Below are positions 24,660 to 34,159 of a stretch of 64,000 nt of DNA, in pieces; position 1 is the first letter of the stretch; each line of letters opens with the position of its first letter. The notes below the pieces were generated by a model, which was not told the origin of the DNA, searched no databases, and saw nothing but the letters and a program-made list of their open reading frames with translations. A program made the translations under genes and the position numbers. The DNA lies in the NCBI RefSeq assembly GCF_017052585.1, contig NZ_JAFFHZ010000001.1:3525001-3589000 (forward strand), in the 5' to 3' direction. The stretch comes from Paenibacillus apiarius (lineage in GTDB: Bacteria > Bacillota > Bacilli > Paenibacillales > Paenibacillaceae).

Positions 24660-24746
24660 ATGACATGGAATCAATATGTGACGCTGCAACTGCATAATGT
24701 TAGTGAACGGTCTCTCGTCGGCCTCTACGGAGTGAGAACAAGATAA
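24660..24746 (+). CDS. 28-residue leader peptide or small protein upstream of rtcB
   Basis: ATG 24660 with AAAAGGAGG nine bases upstream opens 28 codons (starting MTWNQYVTLQLHNVSER, ending GVRTR) right behind a strong promoter. It is followed by a GC-rich hairpin (CCCC-CTCG-GGGG) and two classical terminators before rtcB. The arrangement is that of a leader peptide controlling attenuation of rtcB, or of an independent small gene. The composition shows no run of one amino acid that would name a regulatory tRNA. Confidence 0.55.
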   Translation: MTWNQYVTLQLHNVSERSLVGLYGVRTR

Positions 24747-24786
24747 TCGAGTGATCCCCCTCGGGGGAGGCTTAATCGGTTGCTTG

Positions 24787-24816
24787 GCCACGGACGATGA
24801 AGTCTGTGGCTTTTTT
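24787..24816 (+). terminator. First terminator between the leader and rtcB
   Basis: GCCACGGAC / GTCTGTGGC, a 9-bp stem with one G-T pair, followed by TTTTTT. Confidence 0.85.
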
Positions 24817-24835
24817 GTATGCTATATGCTGGAAT

Positions 24836-24866
24836 GCCGCATGACGAGAGTCTGCGGCCTTTTTTT
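24836..24866 (+). terminator. Second terminator between the leader and rtcB
   Basis: GCCGCATGAC / GTCTGCGGC, a 9-bp stem with one bulge, followed by CTTTTTTT, 20 bases after the first terminator. Confidence 0.85.
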
Positions 24867-24930
24867 GCATTCTTTGTTTGGAGCAAAACAAAACAGACAG
24901 AACGGAAACGGGAAGGGAATTTTAAAATAT

Positions 24931-26388
24931 ATGTATAAAAACGATTCTTTATATAATTGGCAGGAGCAAGAGCCGGAGTGCTATTATCGAACAATGGAGC
25001 TGCCTGCCGGGACGCTGCACGTCTATGCCAATAATGCCCTCTACCATGATTTGGGGGCCAAAGTATTTGAAATGGCAAACAATAATTTGCAAATTCCGAA
25101 TCGGGTCTATATGAGCTATACCCCGGACGTTCATGTCGGCGTCGGCACCTGCATCGGCACAACGGCGGTTTGGAACGCGAGCGACGGGTATGTATCGCCC
25201 TCCATCGTCGGGAGCGATATCGGTTGCGGCATGCGTGTTCATCTAACGAATTTGCACCGCGACACCATGCAGGATGTGAAGCTGCGGCGCAAGCTTGTGA
25301 AGGCGATAGAAAAGCTGATTCCTATCGACTCCCATGCGCGCGGTCATTTTTCTGACATCCGCTTGGAGCATGTGCTTGTGAAGGGGCTTCACGGCTTGCC
25401 CAAGAAATACGTGCCAGACGCCTATACGCCGAAAAAGGCGACGTCCCTGACCCATGTGGAGCATAGCAAGTTTGCGTTTGACGAGGACGTGCTGGATGCG
25501 ATGCCGGCAGCGGCGTGGCACCGCTCTCACCGCCAGCTGGGAACACTCGGCAGCGGCAATCACTTTGCGGAGATCCAAGCGGTTGAAATCGACGAGTCGA
25601 ACCGGGAGGTCGCGGAAGCTTGGGGATTGTTCGATGGCCAAGTCATCGTCATGATTCATTCAGGTTCTCGAGCTTGGGGCGGTGCCGTCAGCCAGCTATG
25701 CAGCAAGGAAATGGCGCAGTGGATGCGTTCGATCGGGAGCGGCACGGCCGATCCGAAGCTTGTGTTCGCGCCGCTTGCCGAGCCGGTGGCAGAACGCTAT
25801 GTTAATTTGATGTATTCGGCGCTCAATTATGCCGTGGTGAACCGGCACCTGATGGCTTACGGCATCCGCGAGGCGTTCCGCGAAGTGTTCGGCACGAAGG
25901 TGGAGATGAGCACGCTGTACGACTTAATGCATAACTATGCGTGGGAAGAAAGCCATGGCGGACGCCGCATGTTCGTGCACCGCAAGGGGGCGACCCGCGC
26001 GCTGCCGCCGCAGCATCCGGACAATCCGAAGCCGTATGCGGCAACGGGGCATCCGGCGCTCATCCCGGGCTCGATGGGCAGTGCGTCCTACCTTATGGTT
26101 GGCCGTGAGGCGGGGGCAGCGAACTATTATTCGATCTGCCATGGCGCGGGGCGCGTCCGGTCTCGCAGCGCCACGAAGCAGCTGGTGACGGTTGACGAGT
26201 TCGCGGCTTCGCTGCGGGTCGGCACGGAGGACGAGGTGGTCGTGAACCAGCGCACGCTGGAGTCGATTATCGACGAATCGCCGCAGGCCTACAAAGATGT
26301 GGAGCAAATTATAGAGAGCGTCGTTGGGGCCGGACTTGCCGGCGTTGTGGCAAGATGCAAGCCTTTGGCGACGGTCAAAGGCGGGTAG
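24931..26388 (+). CDS. rtcB: RtcB-family RNA ligase
   Basis: A 485-residue RNA-splicing ligase that joins 2',3'-cyclic phosphate or 3'-phosphate ends to 5'-OH ends with GTP and Mn2+. Mn ligands and active-site residues are visible: the Cys in GSDIGCGMRVHL, the His in LGTLGSGNHFAEIQ and HSGSRAWGG, and the guanylylated His in CHGAGRVRSRSA. The start is taken at ATG 24931 (GGAAGGGA upstream); the longer frame from 24751 would run through both terminators and is implausible. No archease or RtcA gene is adjacent. Expression probably depends on reading through the two upstream terminators or on a promoter just after them. Confidence 0.9.
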   Translation: MYKNDSLYNWQEQEPECYYRTMELPAGTLHVYANNALYHDLGAKVFEMANNNLQIPNRVYMSYTPDVHVGVGTCIGTTAVWNASDGYVSPSIVGSDIGCGMRVHLTNLHRDTMQDVKLRRKLVKAIEKLIPIDSHARGHFSDIRLEHVLVKGLHGLPKKYVPDAYTPKKATSLTHVEHSKFAFDEDVLDAMPAAAWHRSHRQLGTLGSGNHFAEIQAVEIDESNREVAEAWGLFDGQVIVMIHSGSRAWGGAVSQLCSKEMAQWMRSIGSGTADPKLVFAPLAEPVAERYVNLMYSALNYAVVNRHLMAYGIREAFREVFGTKVEMSTLYDLMHNYAWEESHGGRRMFVHRKGATRALPPQHPDNPKPYAATGHPALIPGSMGSASYLMVGREAGAANYYSICHGAGRVRSRSATKQLVTVDEFAASLRVGTEDEVVVNQRTLESIIDESPQAYKDVEQIIESVVGAGLAGVVARCKPLATVKGG

Positions 26389-26417
26389 CATACGGCTCGC
26401 GCGCCCGCTTTGAACAA

Positions 26418-26452
26418 GATAACCCGCATTCCTTCTGGGGATGCGGGCTATC
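26418..26452. terminator. Terminator between rtcB and the convergent gene
   Basis: GATAACCCGCATTCC / GGGGATGCGGGCTATC, a long stem with one mismatch. Confidence 0.65.
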
Positions 26453-26516
26453 GCCGTTGAGAAGCACCCGCCGCCGGCCGAATGCCACCTAGCACAAGGT
26501 TCCCCTCCTTGCCCGT

Positions 26517-27584
26517 CTAGCACAAGGTTCTGCACAAGATAGCGACGGGCGAGGAAGCAGCGCCGGCAATGGCTATTTCTAGCGGGATGGTAAGCTCGCT
26601 ACGGGCCCTTACCGTTACATTCAAGAGTTCACACGCTTCATGCGGGGCTTTGATGACAGGAACGCCGTATGTCACGCCCTTTATTTTGACGGCCCCTGCA
26701 AATGTCCCGCCGCGCGGGTTAAGGTAGACCGCCACTTGCCTCGCTTTGTGCGTGCGGTTGACGAGACGCACGGGCACTATATATTTGGCTCCATATTGCC
26801 CTTTATTATCAAAGGCGCGCTCCGGGTCATAGCTTGCGGCAGCTTTGTACAGAAAATCATTCCCTTTGCTCATGATGCTTACACTCTGCTCCCCCTGCCT
26901 TACATCGAAGGAAATGGGATTGCCCCGAATATCCGCAAAACCCCATGATCCCCGCGGGTGAGTGGAGTTCGGCGTTACGGGCGGCTCGCGGTGCGTTCTG
27001 AGCTCTGCGCACTCGTGGTTCGCCAATACCGAACGCACCATAAACTGCAACGATCTCTTCTTTTTCTTCTTTTGCTTCAATGTAAATTCCACAACAGCAC
27101 CGCTCAATGTATTGGGCTTCATCGGCATTTCGTACACGATGCCAATGTCCCCGTCTTGAACTGACTTGTCCAAGGGAGGGCGAATATTCCATGTTCCGCC
27201 GATGAGCGCTTTGGCCATGCACAATCCTGCCGCAAGAAAGTCTTCCGTGTGAAGCACTTCCTGCACGCTTACTTTGGAAATTTGAATCGGGTTAGAAGCA
27301 TCGGAAGCGCCATCATTGCTGACCGTGACTGCCGCCCGCAAGGGAATGTCCAACTGATTATAATGCCATACAAACATGCGGTACGATACGCTCCCGCTAT
27401 GCTTCACCGTATCATGCCATACCGTGGCCATATGGTTGACGAACGGCACGTTGTCATTAATTGATTCGGGATTATCACTCAGAAACAACCGTCTGTTGCC
27501 GCTTCCTCGCGCGCCTGAAATATCCGACGGTACCGGCACGGCGCTTAATTCAATCTTTTGTTTGTCAGGCTGTGTGCAAGACAT
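26517..27584 (-). CDS. Protein of unknown function, beta-rich, related to the 40090 protein
   Basis: 355 residues without signal peptide, starting MSCTQPDKQKIE (ATG 27584, AAGGAGGG upstream). It contains alternating short beta-type segments (NRRLFLSDNPESINDN, YNQLDIPLRAAVTVSNDG, a Lys-run KQKKKKKRSLQF). The C-terminal segment LNPRGGTFAGAVKIKG...LTIPLEIAIAG matches in pattern the end of the protein at 40090 (LNARGGHYAGAFLVNGK...LPIHMVFLP), so both share a C-terminal beta-sandwich module. No enzyme motif is visible. Function unknown. Confidence 0.7.
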   Translation of the reverse strand: MSCTQPDKQKIELSAVPVPSDISGARGSGNRRLFLSDNPESINDNVPFVNHMATVWHDTVKHSGSVSYRMFVWHYNQLDIPLRAAVTVSNDGASDASNPIQISKVSVQEVLHTEDFLAAGLCMAKALIGGTWNIRPPLDKSVQDGDIGIVYEMPMKPNTLSGAVVEFTLKQKKKKKRSLQFMVRSVLANHECAELRTHREPPVTPNSTHPRGSWGFADIRGNPISFDVRQGEQSVSIMSKGNDFLYKAAASYDPERAFDNKGQYGAKYIVPVRLVNRTHKARQVAVYLNPRGGTFAGAVKIKGVTYGVPVIKAPHEACELLNVTVRARSELTIPLEIAIAGAASSPVAILCRTLC

Positions 27585-27722
27585 GAATATCCCTCCTTGG
27601 AAATAAATGAACGTGCAGTGTACAAGATCATTGTATGAGCGATGCCGGCGAGACAAGACGATAAATCTATTTTTCTTCTCTTGCGGTTGGATAGCAGAGT
27701 ATGCTTAAGTGAAAGTATCGAA

Positions 27723-27754
27723 ATAGACCGCTCCCTTGGGAAAGGGCGGTCTAT
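27723..27754 (-). terminator. Terminator after the 27770 gene
   Basis: ATAGACCGCTCCC / GGGCGGTCTAT stem just past the stop; on the minus strand it is followed by TTTCG. Confidence 0.6.
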
Positions 27755-27769
27755 AACTTGGTGCGGCGG

Positions 27770-28222
27770 TTAGTCGTCATTTTGTTCGTCTGGAGGCCTG
27801 GGTTCTTTCAGAAAATGCACATAATCCGCACCCGTTTGCAGGAAAAAGGAGTATGCATCGAGCGGGTGCTCGTCCGATGCGAATGAGATGCATATGCGAT
27901 AATTGCTATCCGTCTTGAATTCGTTGTACGTAAAGGCAATCAGCCTGAGCGGGGCCGTATGTGTGATGGTCGATTCTTGGAGGTCGTGGAACACGGTGGG
28001 ATGCTTCTTTTTTAATAGGCAGATTCGATGATAGGACAGCTGCTGTAAATAACTGCTGTTGTCTTGTTCAATAATTTCGAATCCGTAATTGAAGTCCCCT
28101 TTATGAAGCACAACGATATGTTCATTCCCAAGCATATACATCGCTTTGAATTGGTACCATAGGTGTTCATCCCGTCCATTACACAGCACGACGTCCTGAA
28201 CGTTATGAATTTTGGGTATCAC
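27770..28222 (-). CDS. Hypothetical protein divergent from the XRE regulators
   Basis: A 150-residue protein of unknown function with beta-rich composition (HIVVLHKGDFNYGFEIIEQ, PLRLIAFTYNEF, YRICISFASDEHPLDAYSFFLQ). The start is GTG 28222 with AGGTG five bases upstream; the frame extends to 28270 but without a site. It shares its upstream region with the divergent XRE gene, whose promoter repeats begin here, and may be the target of that regulator. Confidence 0.65.
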   Translation of the reverse strand: MIPKIHNVQDVVLCNGRDEHLWYQFKAMYMLGNEHIVVLHKGDFNYGFEIIEQDNSSYLQQLSYHRICLLKKKHPTVFHDLQESTITHTAPLRLIAFTYNEFKTDSNYRICISFASDEHPLDAYSFFLQTGADYVHFLKEPRPPDEQNDD

Positions 28223-28356
28223 ACGATCACCTCGAAGACTTATATTACTTCTATATTGCCATAATAACATTTATATATTTTAAACACAATAATAGCATTC
28301 ATAATGGTGTTTTGATCGCGATAGCTTTCTTATATGCTAAGGATGAGGTGAACGGA

Positions 28357-28719
28357 ATGGCGGACTTGAAAGTATTTTTAGGGTATCGGATTCGACAGCT
28401 GCGCAAGCTGAAAGGATATACCCAAGCGGAGCTTGGAGACAAATGCGGAATGAAGGCTTCCTACATCGGAGGTGCCGAGCGCGGCAGCATTAATATTTCG
28501 CTAGATTCGCTAGAACGGATGATTCGGGCGCTTGACGTAAGCATCGAGGATTTCTTCGCGTTCGATACAGCCAATGTAGATGCCGGACGTCTCGGTATCG
28601 CCGGCACACTTGAGCTGCATGTGAAGCTGCTCAAAGGCAGGGAACCGGGCGACGTGAAGCTTGTCCATCGCATTGCCAAAGATATGCTCGAGACATTTGA
28701 CCGCAGAATGAAACATTAG
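28357..28719 (+). CDS. XRE-family regulator, copy A
   Basis: A 120-residue SinR/Xre-like regulator. The helix-turn-helix covers residues 8-65 (RIRQLRKLKGYTQAELGDKCGMKASYIGGAERGSINISLDSLERMIRAL), with a short helical tail to the end. ATG 28357 has GAGGTGAAC upstream. Near-identical to copy B 633 bases downstream. The probable targets are the divergent 27770 gene and itself. Confidence 0.85.
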   Translation: MADLKVFLGYRIRQLRKLKGYTQAELGDKCGMKASYIGGAERGSINISLDSLERMIRALDVSIEDFFAFDTANVDAGRLGIAGTLELHVKLLKGREPGDVKLVHRIAKDMLETFDRRMKH

Positions 28720-28728
28720 ATAGAGGTA

Positions 28729-28754
28729 AGAGGCCCGCGCAAGGCCTCTTTTTG
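28729..28754 (+). terminator. Terminator after XRE copy A
   Basis: AGAGGCC / GGCCTCT with loop CGCGCAA, followed by TTTTT. Confidence 0.8.
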
Positions 28755-28989
28755 GTATTGGCGTGCAGCTGGGCTTGGGGCATGCGTACGGCGAAATCTG
28801 CGCAGAAGCGCTATGTGCTCAATTGTAGAGCAATGATTCATGCTTTAGTGCGTTTTAAGTCGCCTCGAAGACATATATTACTTCTATACGGAAATAATGG
28901 AACTTATATATATTAAATGTAATAATGGCATTCATAATGGTATTTTGATCGCGATAGCTTTCTTATATGCTTAGGATGAGGTGAACGGA

Positions 28990-29352
28990 ATGGCGGACTT
29001 GAAAATATTTTTAGGGCATCGGATTCGACAGCTGCGCAAGTTGAAAGGATATACCCAAGCCGATCTCGGAGACAAATGCGGAATGAAGGCTTCCTACATT
29101 GGAGGCGCTGAGCGCGGCAGCATTAATATTTCGTTGGACTCGCTGGAGCGGATGATTCGGGCGCTTGACGTAAGCATTGAGGATTTCTTCGCGTTCGATA
29201 CAGCTAACGTAAACGCGGAGCGTCTCGGCATCGCCGGCACACTTGAACTGCATGTCAAGCTGCTTAGGGGCAGGGAACCGGACGACGTGAAGCTTGTCCA
29301 TCGCATTGCCAAAGATATGCTCGAGACATTTGACCGCAGAATGAATACATAA
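28990..29352 (+). CDS. XRE-family regulator, copy B
   Basis: 120 residues, differing from copy A at only about a dozen positions (for example H instead of Y in GHRIRQLRK, D instead of E in TQADLGDKC, NT at the end). ATG 28990 has the same ribosome binding site. Both copies are intact, so the duplication is either recent or under selection. They may form mixed dimers. Confidence 0.85.
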   Translation: MADLKIFLGHRIRQLRKLKGYTQADLGDKCGMKASYIGGAERGSINISLDSLERMIRALDVSIEDFFAFDTANVNAERLGIAGTLELHVKLLRGREPDDVKLVHRIAKDMLETFDRRMNT

Positions 29353-29360
29353 ATGGAGGA

Positions 29361-29384
29361 AGGGGCCCGCAAGGCCTCTTTTTT
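29361..29384 (+). terminator. Terminator after XRE copy B
   Basis: AGGGGCC / GGCCTCT with one wobble, followed by TTTTTT. Confidence 0.75.
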
Positions 29385-30132
29385 GTATGGCTTCACTCTC
29401 CCCATCATTCAGATGGCGCCTTTCTTTCTCTTCAAACGAAAATGTGATGTGGCGGCGCTCGGTGAGAGGGTTATGTTTCATGCGCTTATGTGCATTCTCC
29501 CCTACAATCAGGAAAGAAAACATCTAATGATCATTTGTAGACGAATGCCTCATGCTTTTGCGCGTGTTATGCTGCTGCGCCTTATCTGTTGGATTTCGTA
29601 CATTAGATTGGTGAGGTTGAGCCTCGAAAGGAAGCTTCCATTGGAAACTGCACAGTCAAATGACCTTACACTCGGCTGCTTCACTGGCGCAGGGCTGATT
29701 TGACTGGAATTTTTACAGTGGATTGTACGCTTTCTGCTTAACATGCGAATTACCAATGGATGCTTTCCAATGACAGGCCGGCGCCTCCTTCTGATGAAAG
29801 GGGATAATGAAGCAAAGTGCCGGATGAAGCCCCCATCGTCAGTCTGAACATGCAATGCCGCTGCACACAGGGAACATTCATGACATCCTTTACCCGAGAT
29901 ATATGACAATCTTGGAAATGTGAGGCATGCAATATACATAATTTCACTGCAACGACCGATAAAAGAAAGTGAAGGAGCGGCCGCTTCTGAATGATAAATT
30001 TCGTGCAAGACGGTAATTTTCAATATTATGTATATGAATATATGAACAGATCTATATGATTCAATGTCTAGGTCGTCTTTTTTATTTTTTGATTCCACAA
30101 TATGCGCACGATGGAAGGGGAACGACGTTATC
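29385..30132. other. Gene-free stretch with degenerate repeats
   Basis: About 750 bases without a convincing gene. It holds a weak third remnant of the 633-bp unit near 29527-29575, and dispersed repeat copy 2 at 29781-29830. ATACATAATTTC at 29935-29946 has a loosely related inverse in the TATTATGTATATG around 30023-30037. The frames on either strand do not look like proteins. Confidence 0.5.
29781..29830. repeat. Dispersed repeat, copy 2
   Basis: Counterpart of 12354-12403: shared core CTGAT.GAAGGGGA.AATGAAGCAAAG. See that entry. Confidence 0.4.
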
Positions 30133-31848
30133 ATGCGGTTTACCTTTAAAAAGTGGTCTATGTTGCTAATGTCTTGTCTGCTCTTCGTAACTTCCTTCTC
30201 AGCAGCCGGCGCGGCAAACCGTCCGACGACGATGGCCCAGAACGGAATGGTAACTACGCCTCACTATTTGGCATCTGCGGCGGCTCTGCAGGCGCTTGAG
30301 GATGGGGGCAACGCCGTGGACGCCGCCATTGCGGCCGCATCTACGCTCGCCGTCGTCTATCCGCACTATACGAGCATCGGCGGGGACAGCTTCTGGCTAA
30401 TCTACAACGCCAAGACGAAAGAAGTGAAGGCGCTGAACGCGAGCGGGCGTTCGGGGGAGAACGTCACCATCGATTTTTATAAAAATAAAGGGTATGACAA
30501 AATTCCATCGCGCGGATATCTTGCGGCCAATACCGTTCCCGGAGCGGTATCCGGCTGGGGAGAAGCCTATGAGTACGCCAAAAAGTCGATGGACCGCCAT
30601 TTGCCATGGGACAAAGTGCTGGAGCGGGCCATTGGATATGCGGAGCATGGGTATCCGGTAACGCCGAACCAGGAGTACTGGACGAAGCTGAATCTGGATA
30701 CGAGCGACAAGGAATTGAAAAATCTGCAGCGGTTCGAAAGCTTCCGCAACATCTTCCTGAAGCCGAACGGAGAGGCGTATAAACCGGGGGAAGTCATGGT
30801 GCAGAAGGACCTGGCCAATACATTGCAGACGATTGCGGACAAAGGGGCGGACGCCTTCTACAAAGGTGAAATCGCCGACAAAATCGTGAAGGACATTCAG
30901 GCGAATGGCGGCGTCTTGACGAAAAAGGATTTTGCCGGGCACAAAGCGGATTGGGTCAAGCCGATTTCTGTCGATTATCGCGGGTATACAGCTTACAACG
31001 TCCCACCGAACTCACAGGGCATGGCTTCTTTGTCCATCCTCAACATTTTGAATCATTTTGACTTGAAAAGCATGGGCGAAGGGACAGCAGATTACTATCA
31101 TGTCATCGTAGAGGCGACGAAGCAGGCGTTTGCCGATCGGGACAAATGGCTGACAGACCCTGATTTCGTCGACATTCCGCTTGACCAGCTGCTGTCTAAG
31201 CAGCACGGCAAAGACATGGCTGCCCGTATTGATATGAAAAAAGCAGCAGAATCCGTCAAGCCGCTTGATCCAAAAGGGGATACGGTATGGCTCGGCTTCG
31301 TGGATAAGGACGGCAACGCCGTATCTTTGATTCAGAGCCATTACTTTGACTACGGTGCAGGCGTCGTTGCCAAGGATACCGGCGTTATTTTGCAGAATCG
31401 GGGCAGCTTCTTCTCCTTGGACCCGACTCACATTAACAAGCTGGAACCTAAAAAACGCACCTTCCATACGCTGAATCCGGCGATGCTCTTAAAAGGGAAC
31501 AAGCCTTACATGCTGTATGGCACGCAGGGCGGCGAAGGGCAGCCGCAGACGCAGACGGCGCTTGTCACTCGGGTTGTAGACTTCGGATTTACGGTACAGG
31601 ATGCGATCGAAGCGCCGCGATGGCTGCACGGCCGCAATTGGGGATCATCGTCGAACGATCTGAAGATGGAAGGGCGCGTGCCGCAGGCGGTGCGGGACGA
31701 ACTTGTAAAACGCGGCCATCCGGTGCAGCCGGTTGCCGACTATACGGATACGGTTGGCCAATCGGGCATTATTATGATTAATCCGGACACCAACGTCAAA
31801 TTCGGCGGCGCCGATCCGCGGGGAGAAGGAGCGGCGTTGGGCTATTAA
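30133..31848 (+). CDS. Secreted gamma-glutamyltransferase (GGT family)
   Basis: A 571-residue exported enzyme of the Ntn-hydrolase GGT family. A signal peptide (FKKWSMLLMSCLLFVTSFSAAGAA) precedes a GGT core: GNAVDAAIAAASTLAVVYPHYTSIGGD and GRSGENVTIDFY. The autoprocessing/catalytic Thr is probably the T of GDTVWLGFVD, about residue 386, in the position of the classical TTHFSVVD nucleophile; the sequence around it is divergent, as in YwrD-like members. GGEGQPQTQTALVTRV and GGADPRGEGAA are typical C-terminal motifs. It would hydrolyse or transfer gamma-glutamyl groups of glutathione or polyglutamate outside the cell. ATG 30133 has GGAAGGGG about 12 bases upstream. Confidence 0.88.
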   Translation: MRFTFKKWSMLLMSCLLFVTSFSAAGAANRPTTMAQNGMVTTPHYLASAAALQALEDGGNAVDAAIAAASTLAVVYPHYTSIGGDSFWLIYNAKTKEVKALNASGRSGENVTIDFYKNKGYDKIPSRGYLAANTVPGAVSGWGEAYEYAKKSMDRHLPWDKVLERAIGYAEHGYPVTPNQEYWTKLNLDTSDKELKNLQRFESFRNIFLKPNGEAYKPGEVMVQKDLANTLQTIADKGADAFYKGEIADKIVKDIQANGGVLTKKDFAGHKADWVKPISVDYRGYTAYNVPPNSQGMASLSILNILNHFDLKSMGEGTADYYHVIVEATKQAFADRDKWLTDPDFVDIPLDQLLSKQHGKDMAARIDMKKAAESVKPLDPKGDTVWLGFVDKDGNAVSLIQSHYFDYGAGVVAKDTGVILQNRGSFFSLDPTHINKLEPKKRTFHTLNPAMLLKGNKPYMLYGTQGGEGQPQTQTALVTRVVDFGFTVQDAIEAPRWLHGRNWGSSSNDLKMEGRVPQAVRDELVKRGHPVQPVADYTDTVGQSGIIMINPDTNVKFGGADPRGEGAALGY

Positions 31849-31869
31849 TAGATTGACGCAAGAGACGGA

Positions 31870-31896
31870 AGACTGCCGGGCGAGCACCGGCAGTCT
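31870..31896 (+). terminator. Hairpin after the gamma-glutamyltransferase gene
   Basis: AGACTGCCGG / CCGGCAGTCT, a 10-bp perfect stem with a seven-base loop; no T-run. Confidence 0.5.
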
Positions 31897-31951
31897 GCTG
31901 CCGTCGTTGCGTAATGGCAGGCGCTAGAGGTAAGGAATGGAGATGACACCG

Positions 31952-33997
31952 ATGGGAAAGTTGGAGCCGTTTCTCAATAAAGCGATGTATAGAAACGGGT
32001 TGGTATCACGGTTTACAGGGAAGCTGGGGAACAAGCTGGCGGCGTGGTTTCTCATTGTCGCATTAATTCCGCTGTTGCTGACCTCCCTTTATTTATTTCA
32101 GTTCAGCTCGAAGCAGTTGGTAGACAAACAAACAGAATCATACGTCAAATTAGTTTCGAGCACGTCGCTTATTATGAACCAATGGTTAACGGAGCGAATG
32201 TCGCAAATGGATATTTTGTCCCTTACTACAGACATTCGCTCTACTGATCAAGCGGCGAAGGCTGAGTTTATTGGGCAATTTACGAAGAGTGCGAATGTGT
32301 TTGACGGCAACACGTATATCGGTCCGGACGGCATCGTCGTTGCGGATACGTTCCCGGACAGTGTCGGCATCGACTTGTCCGAGCGTCCTTTTTTCCAGGA
32401 CGGATTGAAAGGCAAATCAAGCTATACGGACGTTATCTTGGCGAAGACTACGGGCAAGCGCTCGATTATTGTCGCCTCGCCGGTCAAAGGGAAGGAAGAG
32501 AACGTGATCGGAGTGCTGACCGGGCTCATTAACTTCGAGGCGTTCACCGATCGCTTTCTGAAGGATCTGTACATCGATAACGGAGCGGTGTATCCGATTG
32601 TAGTCGACAATCGCGGACAGATTCAGCTGCATCCGAACAAGGAATGGATCGGCAAAAAAGTGAGCGAACTTGAGCTTGCTTCGGATTTGGGCGGCATTTT
32701 GCAGAAGCAGGAGAAAGAGGCTGCATCTTACCATTATGCAGATAGCGGCGAATCCTACGTAGTGGCCTATTCTCCGATTCAGGCTACAGGCTATGGCCTT
32801 TATCTGCATATCCCGGAAAGCTCTATAACCTCGGCAGTATCTTCAATGAAGATCAATGTGACGGTCATCATGCTCTTCGTCACTATATTGGTCATGATCA
32901 TCGCAATCATCCTTTCCCGCAGCATTACAAGACCTATTGCTAAAGTGGCCGTTGTAGCGGAGCAGGTATCGATTGGCGAATTAACCGTTGAACCGCTGGC
33001 TGTCCGTTCCAAGGATGAGGTAGGGATGTTGTCTCAGGCGGTCAACAAGATGGTAGAGCAATTGCGCAACTTTATAATGGAAATTAACGCCACGGCGCAG
33101 CAGGTGGCTGTGTCCGCCGAAGAGCTCTCCGCCAATGCGGAGCATACGAGCAAGGCGACCGAGCATATTGCCGTTACGATTCAGGAAGTTGCAGATGGCA
33201 CGGAGCAGCAAGTGCGCAACGTTGAAAATAGTGTGCAGTCCATTCACGATGTGTCGGTAGGCGTGCAGCAAATAGCCTTGAACGCCCGTCAGGTCGCCGA
33301 TTCAGCGGGGAATGCCTCCGATAGCGCGCAAGAAGGCCATCAATCGATGGAATCGATGACGAAGCAGATGGGCGCCATTCATGATACGGTGCAGCAACTG
33401 GCGGAAATCGTGAAACGCCTCGGGCATCGATCCGCCGAGATTGACAACATCGCACAGGTCATTCACGGCGTTGCCTCGCAAACGAACCTGCTCGCGCTCA
33501 ACGCGTCGATCGAAGCGGCACGGGCTGGCGAACAAGGCCGCGGATTCGCTGTCGTTGCCGGCGAAGTGAAGAATCTGTCCGAACAGACGGCGCAATCCGC
33601 GCAGCAAATCGCAACCTTGATTGATGCGATTCAATCGGAGACGAATCAAGCCGTGCAATCGATGGAGCAGGGAACGAAGGAAGTGGCGGTCGGAATCGAT
33701 GTGGTTCAACAGGCTGGGGATTATTTCGAACAGATTTTGCAGGCGATCCGTCAGGTCGCAGATCAAATTCAGAACGTAAGTGTCTATGCGCATCAGATGT
33801 CCCAGGATACGGACCAAGCGGTCAACCGGGTACAGCAAATTACGGCGGTAGCTGAGCAATCGGCGGAAGGGACGCAAAATGTGTCTGCCGCAACCGAAGA
33901 ACAGCTTGCCGCAATGGAGCAGGTCAGCTCCTCGTCCACGGCGCTTGCCCAGATGGCGGAAGATCTGCAGGCGCATGTGGCGCGTTTTAAGGTATAG
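31952..33997 (+). CDS. Methyl-accepting chemotaxis protein, dCache type
   Basis: A 681-residue transmembrane chemoreceptor. A TM helix ([20 protein letters not shown]) is followed by an extracellular double Cache domain to about residue 290 ([33 protein letters not shown], a known dCache pattern), a second TM ([21 protein letters not shown]), a HAMP domain and a long signalling coiled coil with the hairpin tip [48 protein letters not shown]. Start: GGAG lies nine bases before ATG 31952; ATG 31937 is also possible. The ligand is unknown. Monocistronic. Confidence 0.9.
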   Translation: MGKLEPFLNKAMYRNGLVSRFTGKLGNKLAAWFLIVALIPLLLTSLYLFQFSSKQLVDKQTESYVKLVSSTSLIMNQWLTERMSQMDILSLTTDIRSTDQAAKAEFIGQFTKSANVFDGNTYIGPDGIVVADTFPDSVGIDLSERPFFQDGLKGKSSYTDVILAKTTGKRSIIVASPVKGKEENVIGVLTGLINFEAFTDRFLKDLYIDNGAVYPIVVDNRGQIQLHPNKEWIGKKVSELELASDLGGILQKQEKEAASYHYADSGESYVVAYSPIQATGYGLYLHIPESSITSAVSSMKINVTVIMLFVTILVMIIAIILSRSITRPIAKVAVVAEQVSIGELTVEPLAVRSKDEVGMLSQAVNKMVEQLRNFIMEINATAQQVAVSAEELSANAEHTSKATEHIAVTIQEVADGTEQQVRNVENSVQSIHDVSVGVQQIALNARQVADSAGNASDSAQEGHQSMESMTKQMGAIHDTVQQLAEIVKRLGHRSAEIDNIAQVIHGVASQTNLLALNASIEAARAGEQGRGFAVVAGEVKNLSEQTAQSAQQIATLIDAIQSETNQAVQSMEQGTKEVAVGIDVVQQAGDYFEQILQAIRQVADQIQNVSVYAHQMSQDTDQAVNRVQQITAVAEQSAEGTQNVSAATEEQLAAMEQVSSSSTALAQMAEDLQAHVARFKV

Positions 33998-34159
33998 CGA
34001 TTGGCAGGTTGAACGGAGAACGGTGATGCTTCGGATCGCTTCGAGGCTCCTGTTCTCCGTTTATTATGCCAAAAAAGACGCAGCCTTGGATGGCTGCGTC
34101 ATGCTGGCGAGAAACCCGGTTAAGATTGACTATGACCCAAATTGGGACGAGGGTATCCG

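Larger units (their letters stand above)
28231..29496. repeat. Tandem duplication, 633-bp period, containing an XRE gene in each unit
   Basis: CTCGAAGAC at 28231 and 28864, and the XRE starts at 28357 and 28990, are all exactly 633 bases apart. The whole unit including promoter (TTTTGATCGCGATAGCTTTC), gene and terminator is duplicated with a few percent divergence in the gene and more in the spacer. The far end (about 29527-29575) shows a weak third remnant. Confidence 0.8.

Noticed and set aside
24751-24930. 60-codon N-terminal extension of RtcB
   Set aside because: It would be translated through two Rho-independent terminators and does not resemble RtcB N-termini.
28231-29496. CRISPR-like or phage-type repeat
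   Set aside because: Only two units of 633 bases each with an intact gene; it is a plain tandem gene duplication.
29353-29703. 116-codon plus-strand frame after XRE copy B
   Set aside because: Starts in the terminator of the XRE gene, has no ribosome binding site and unlikely composition.
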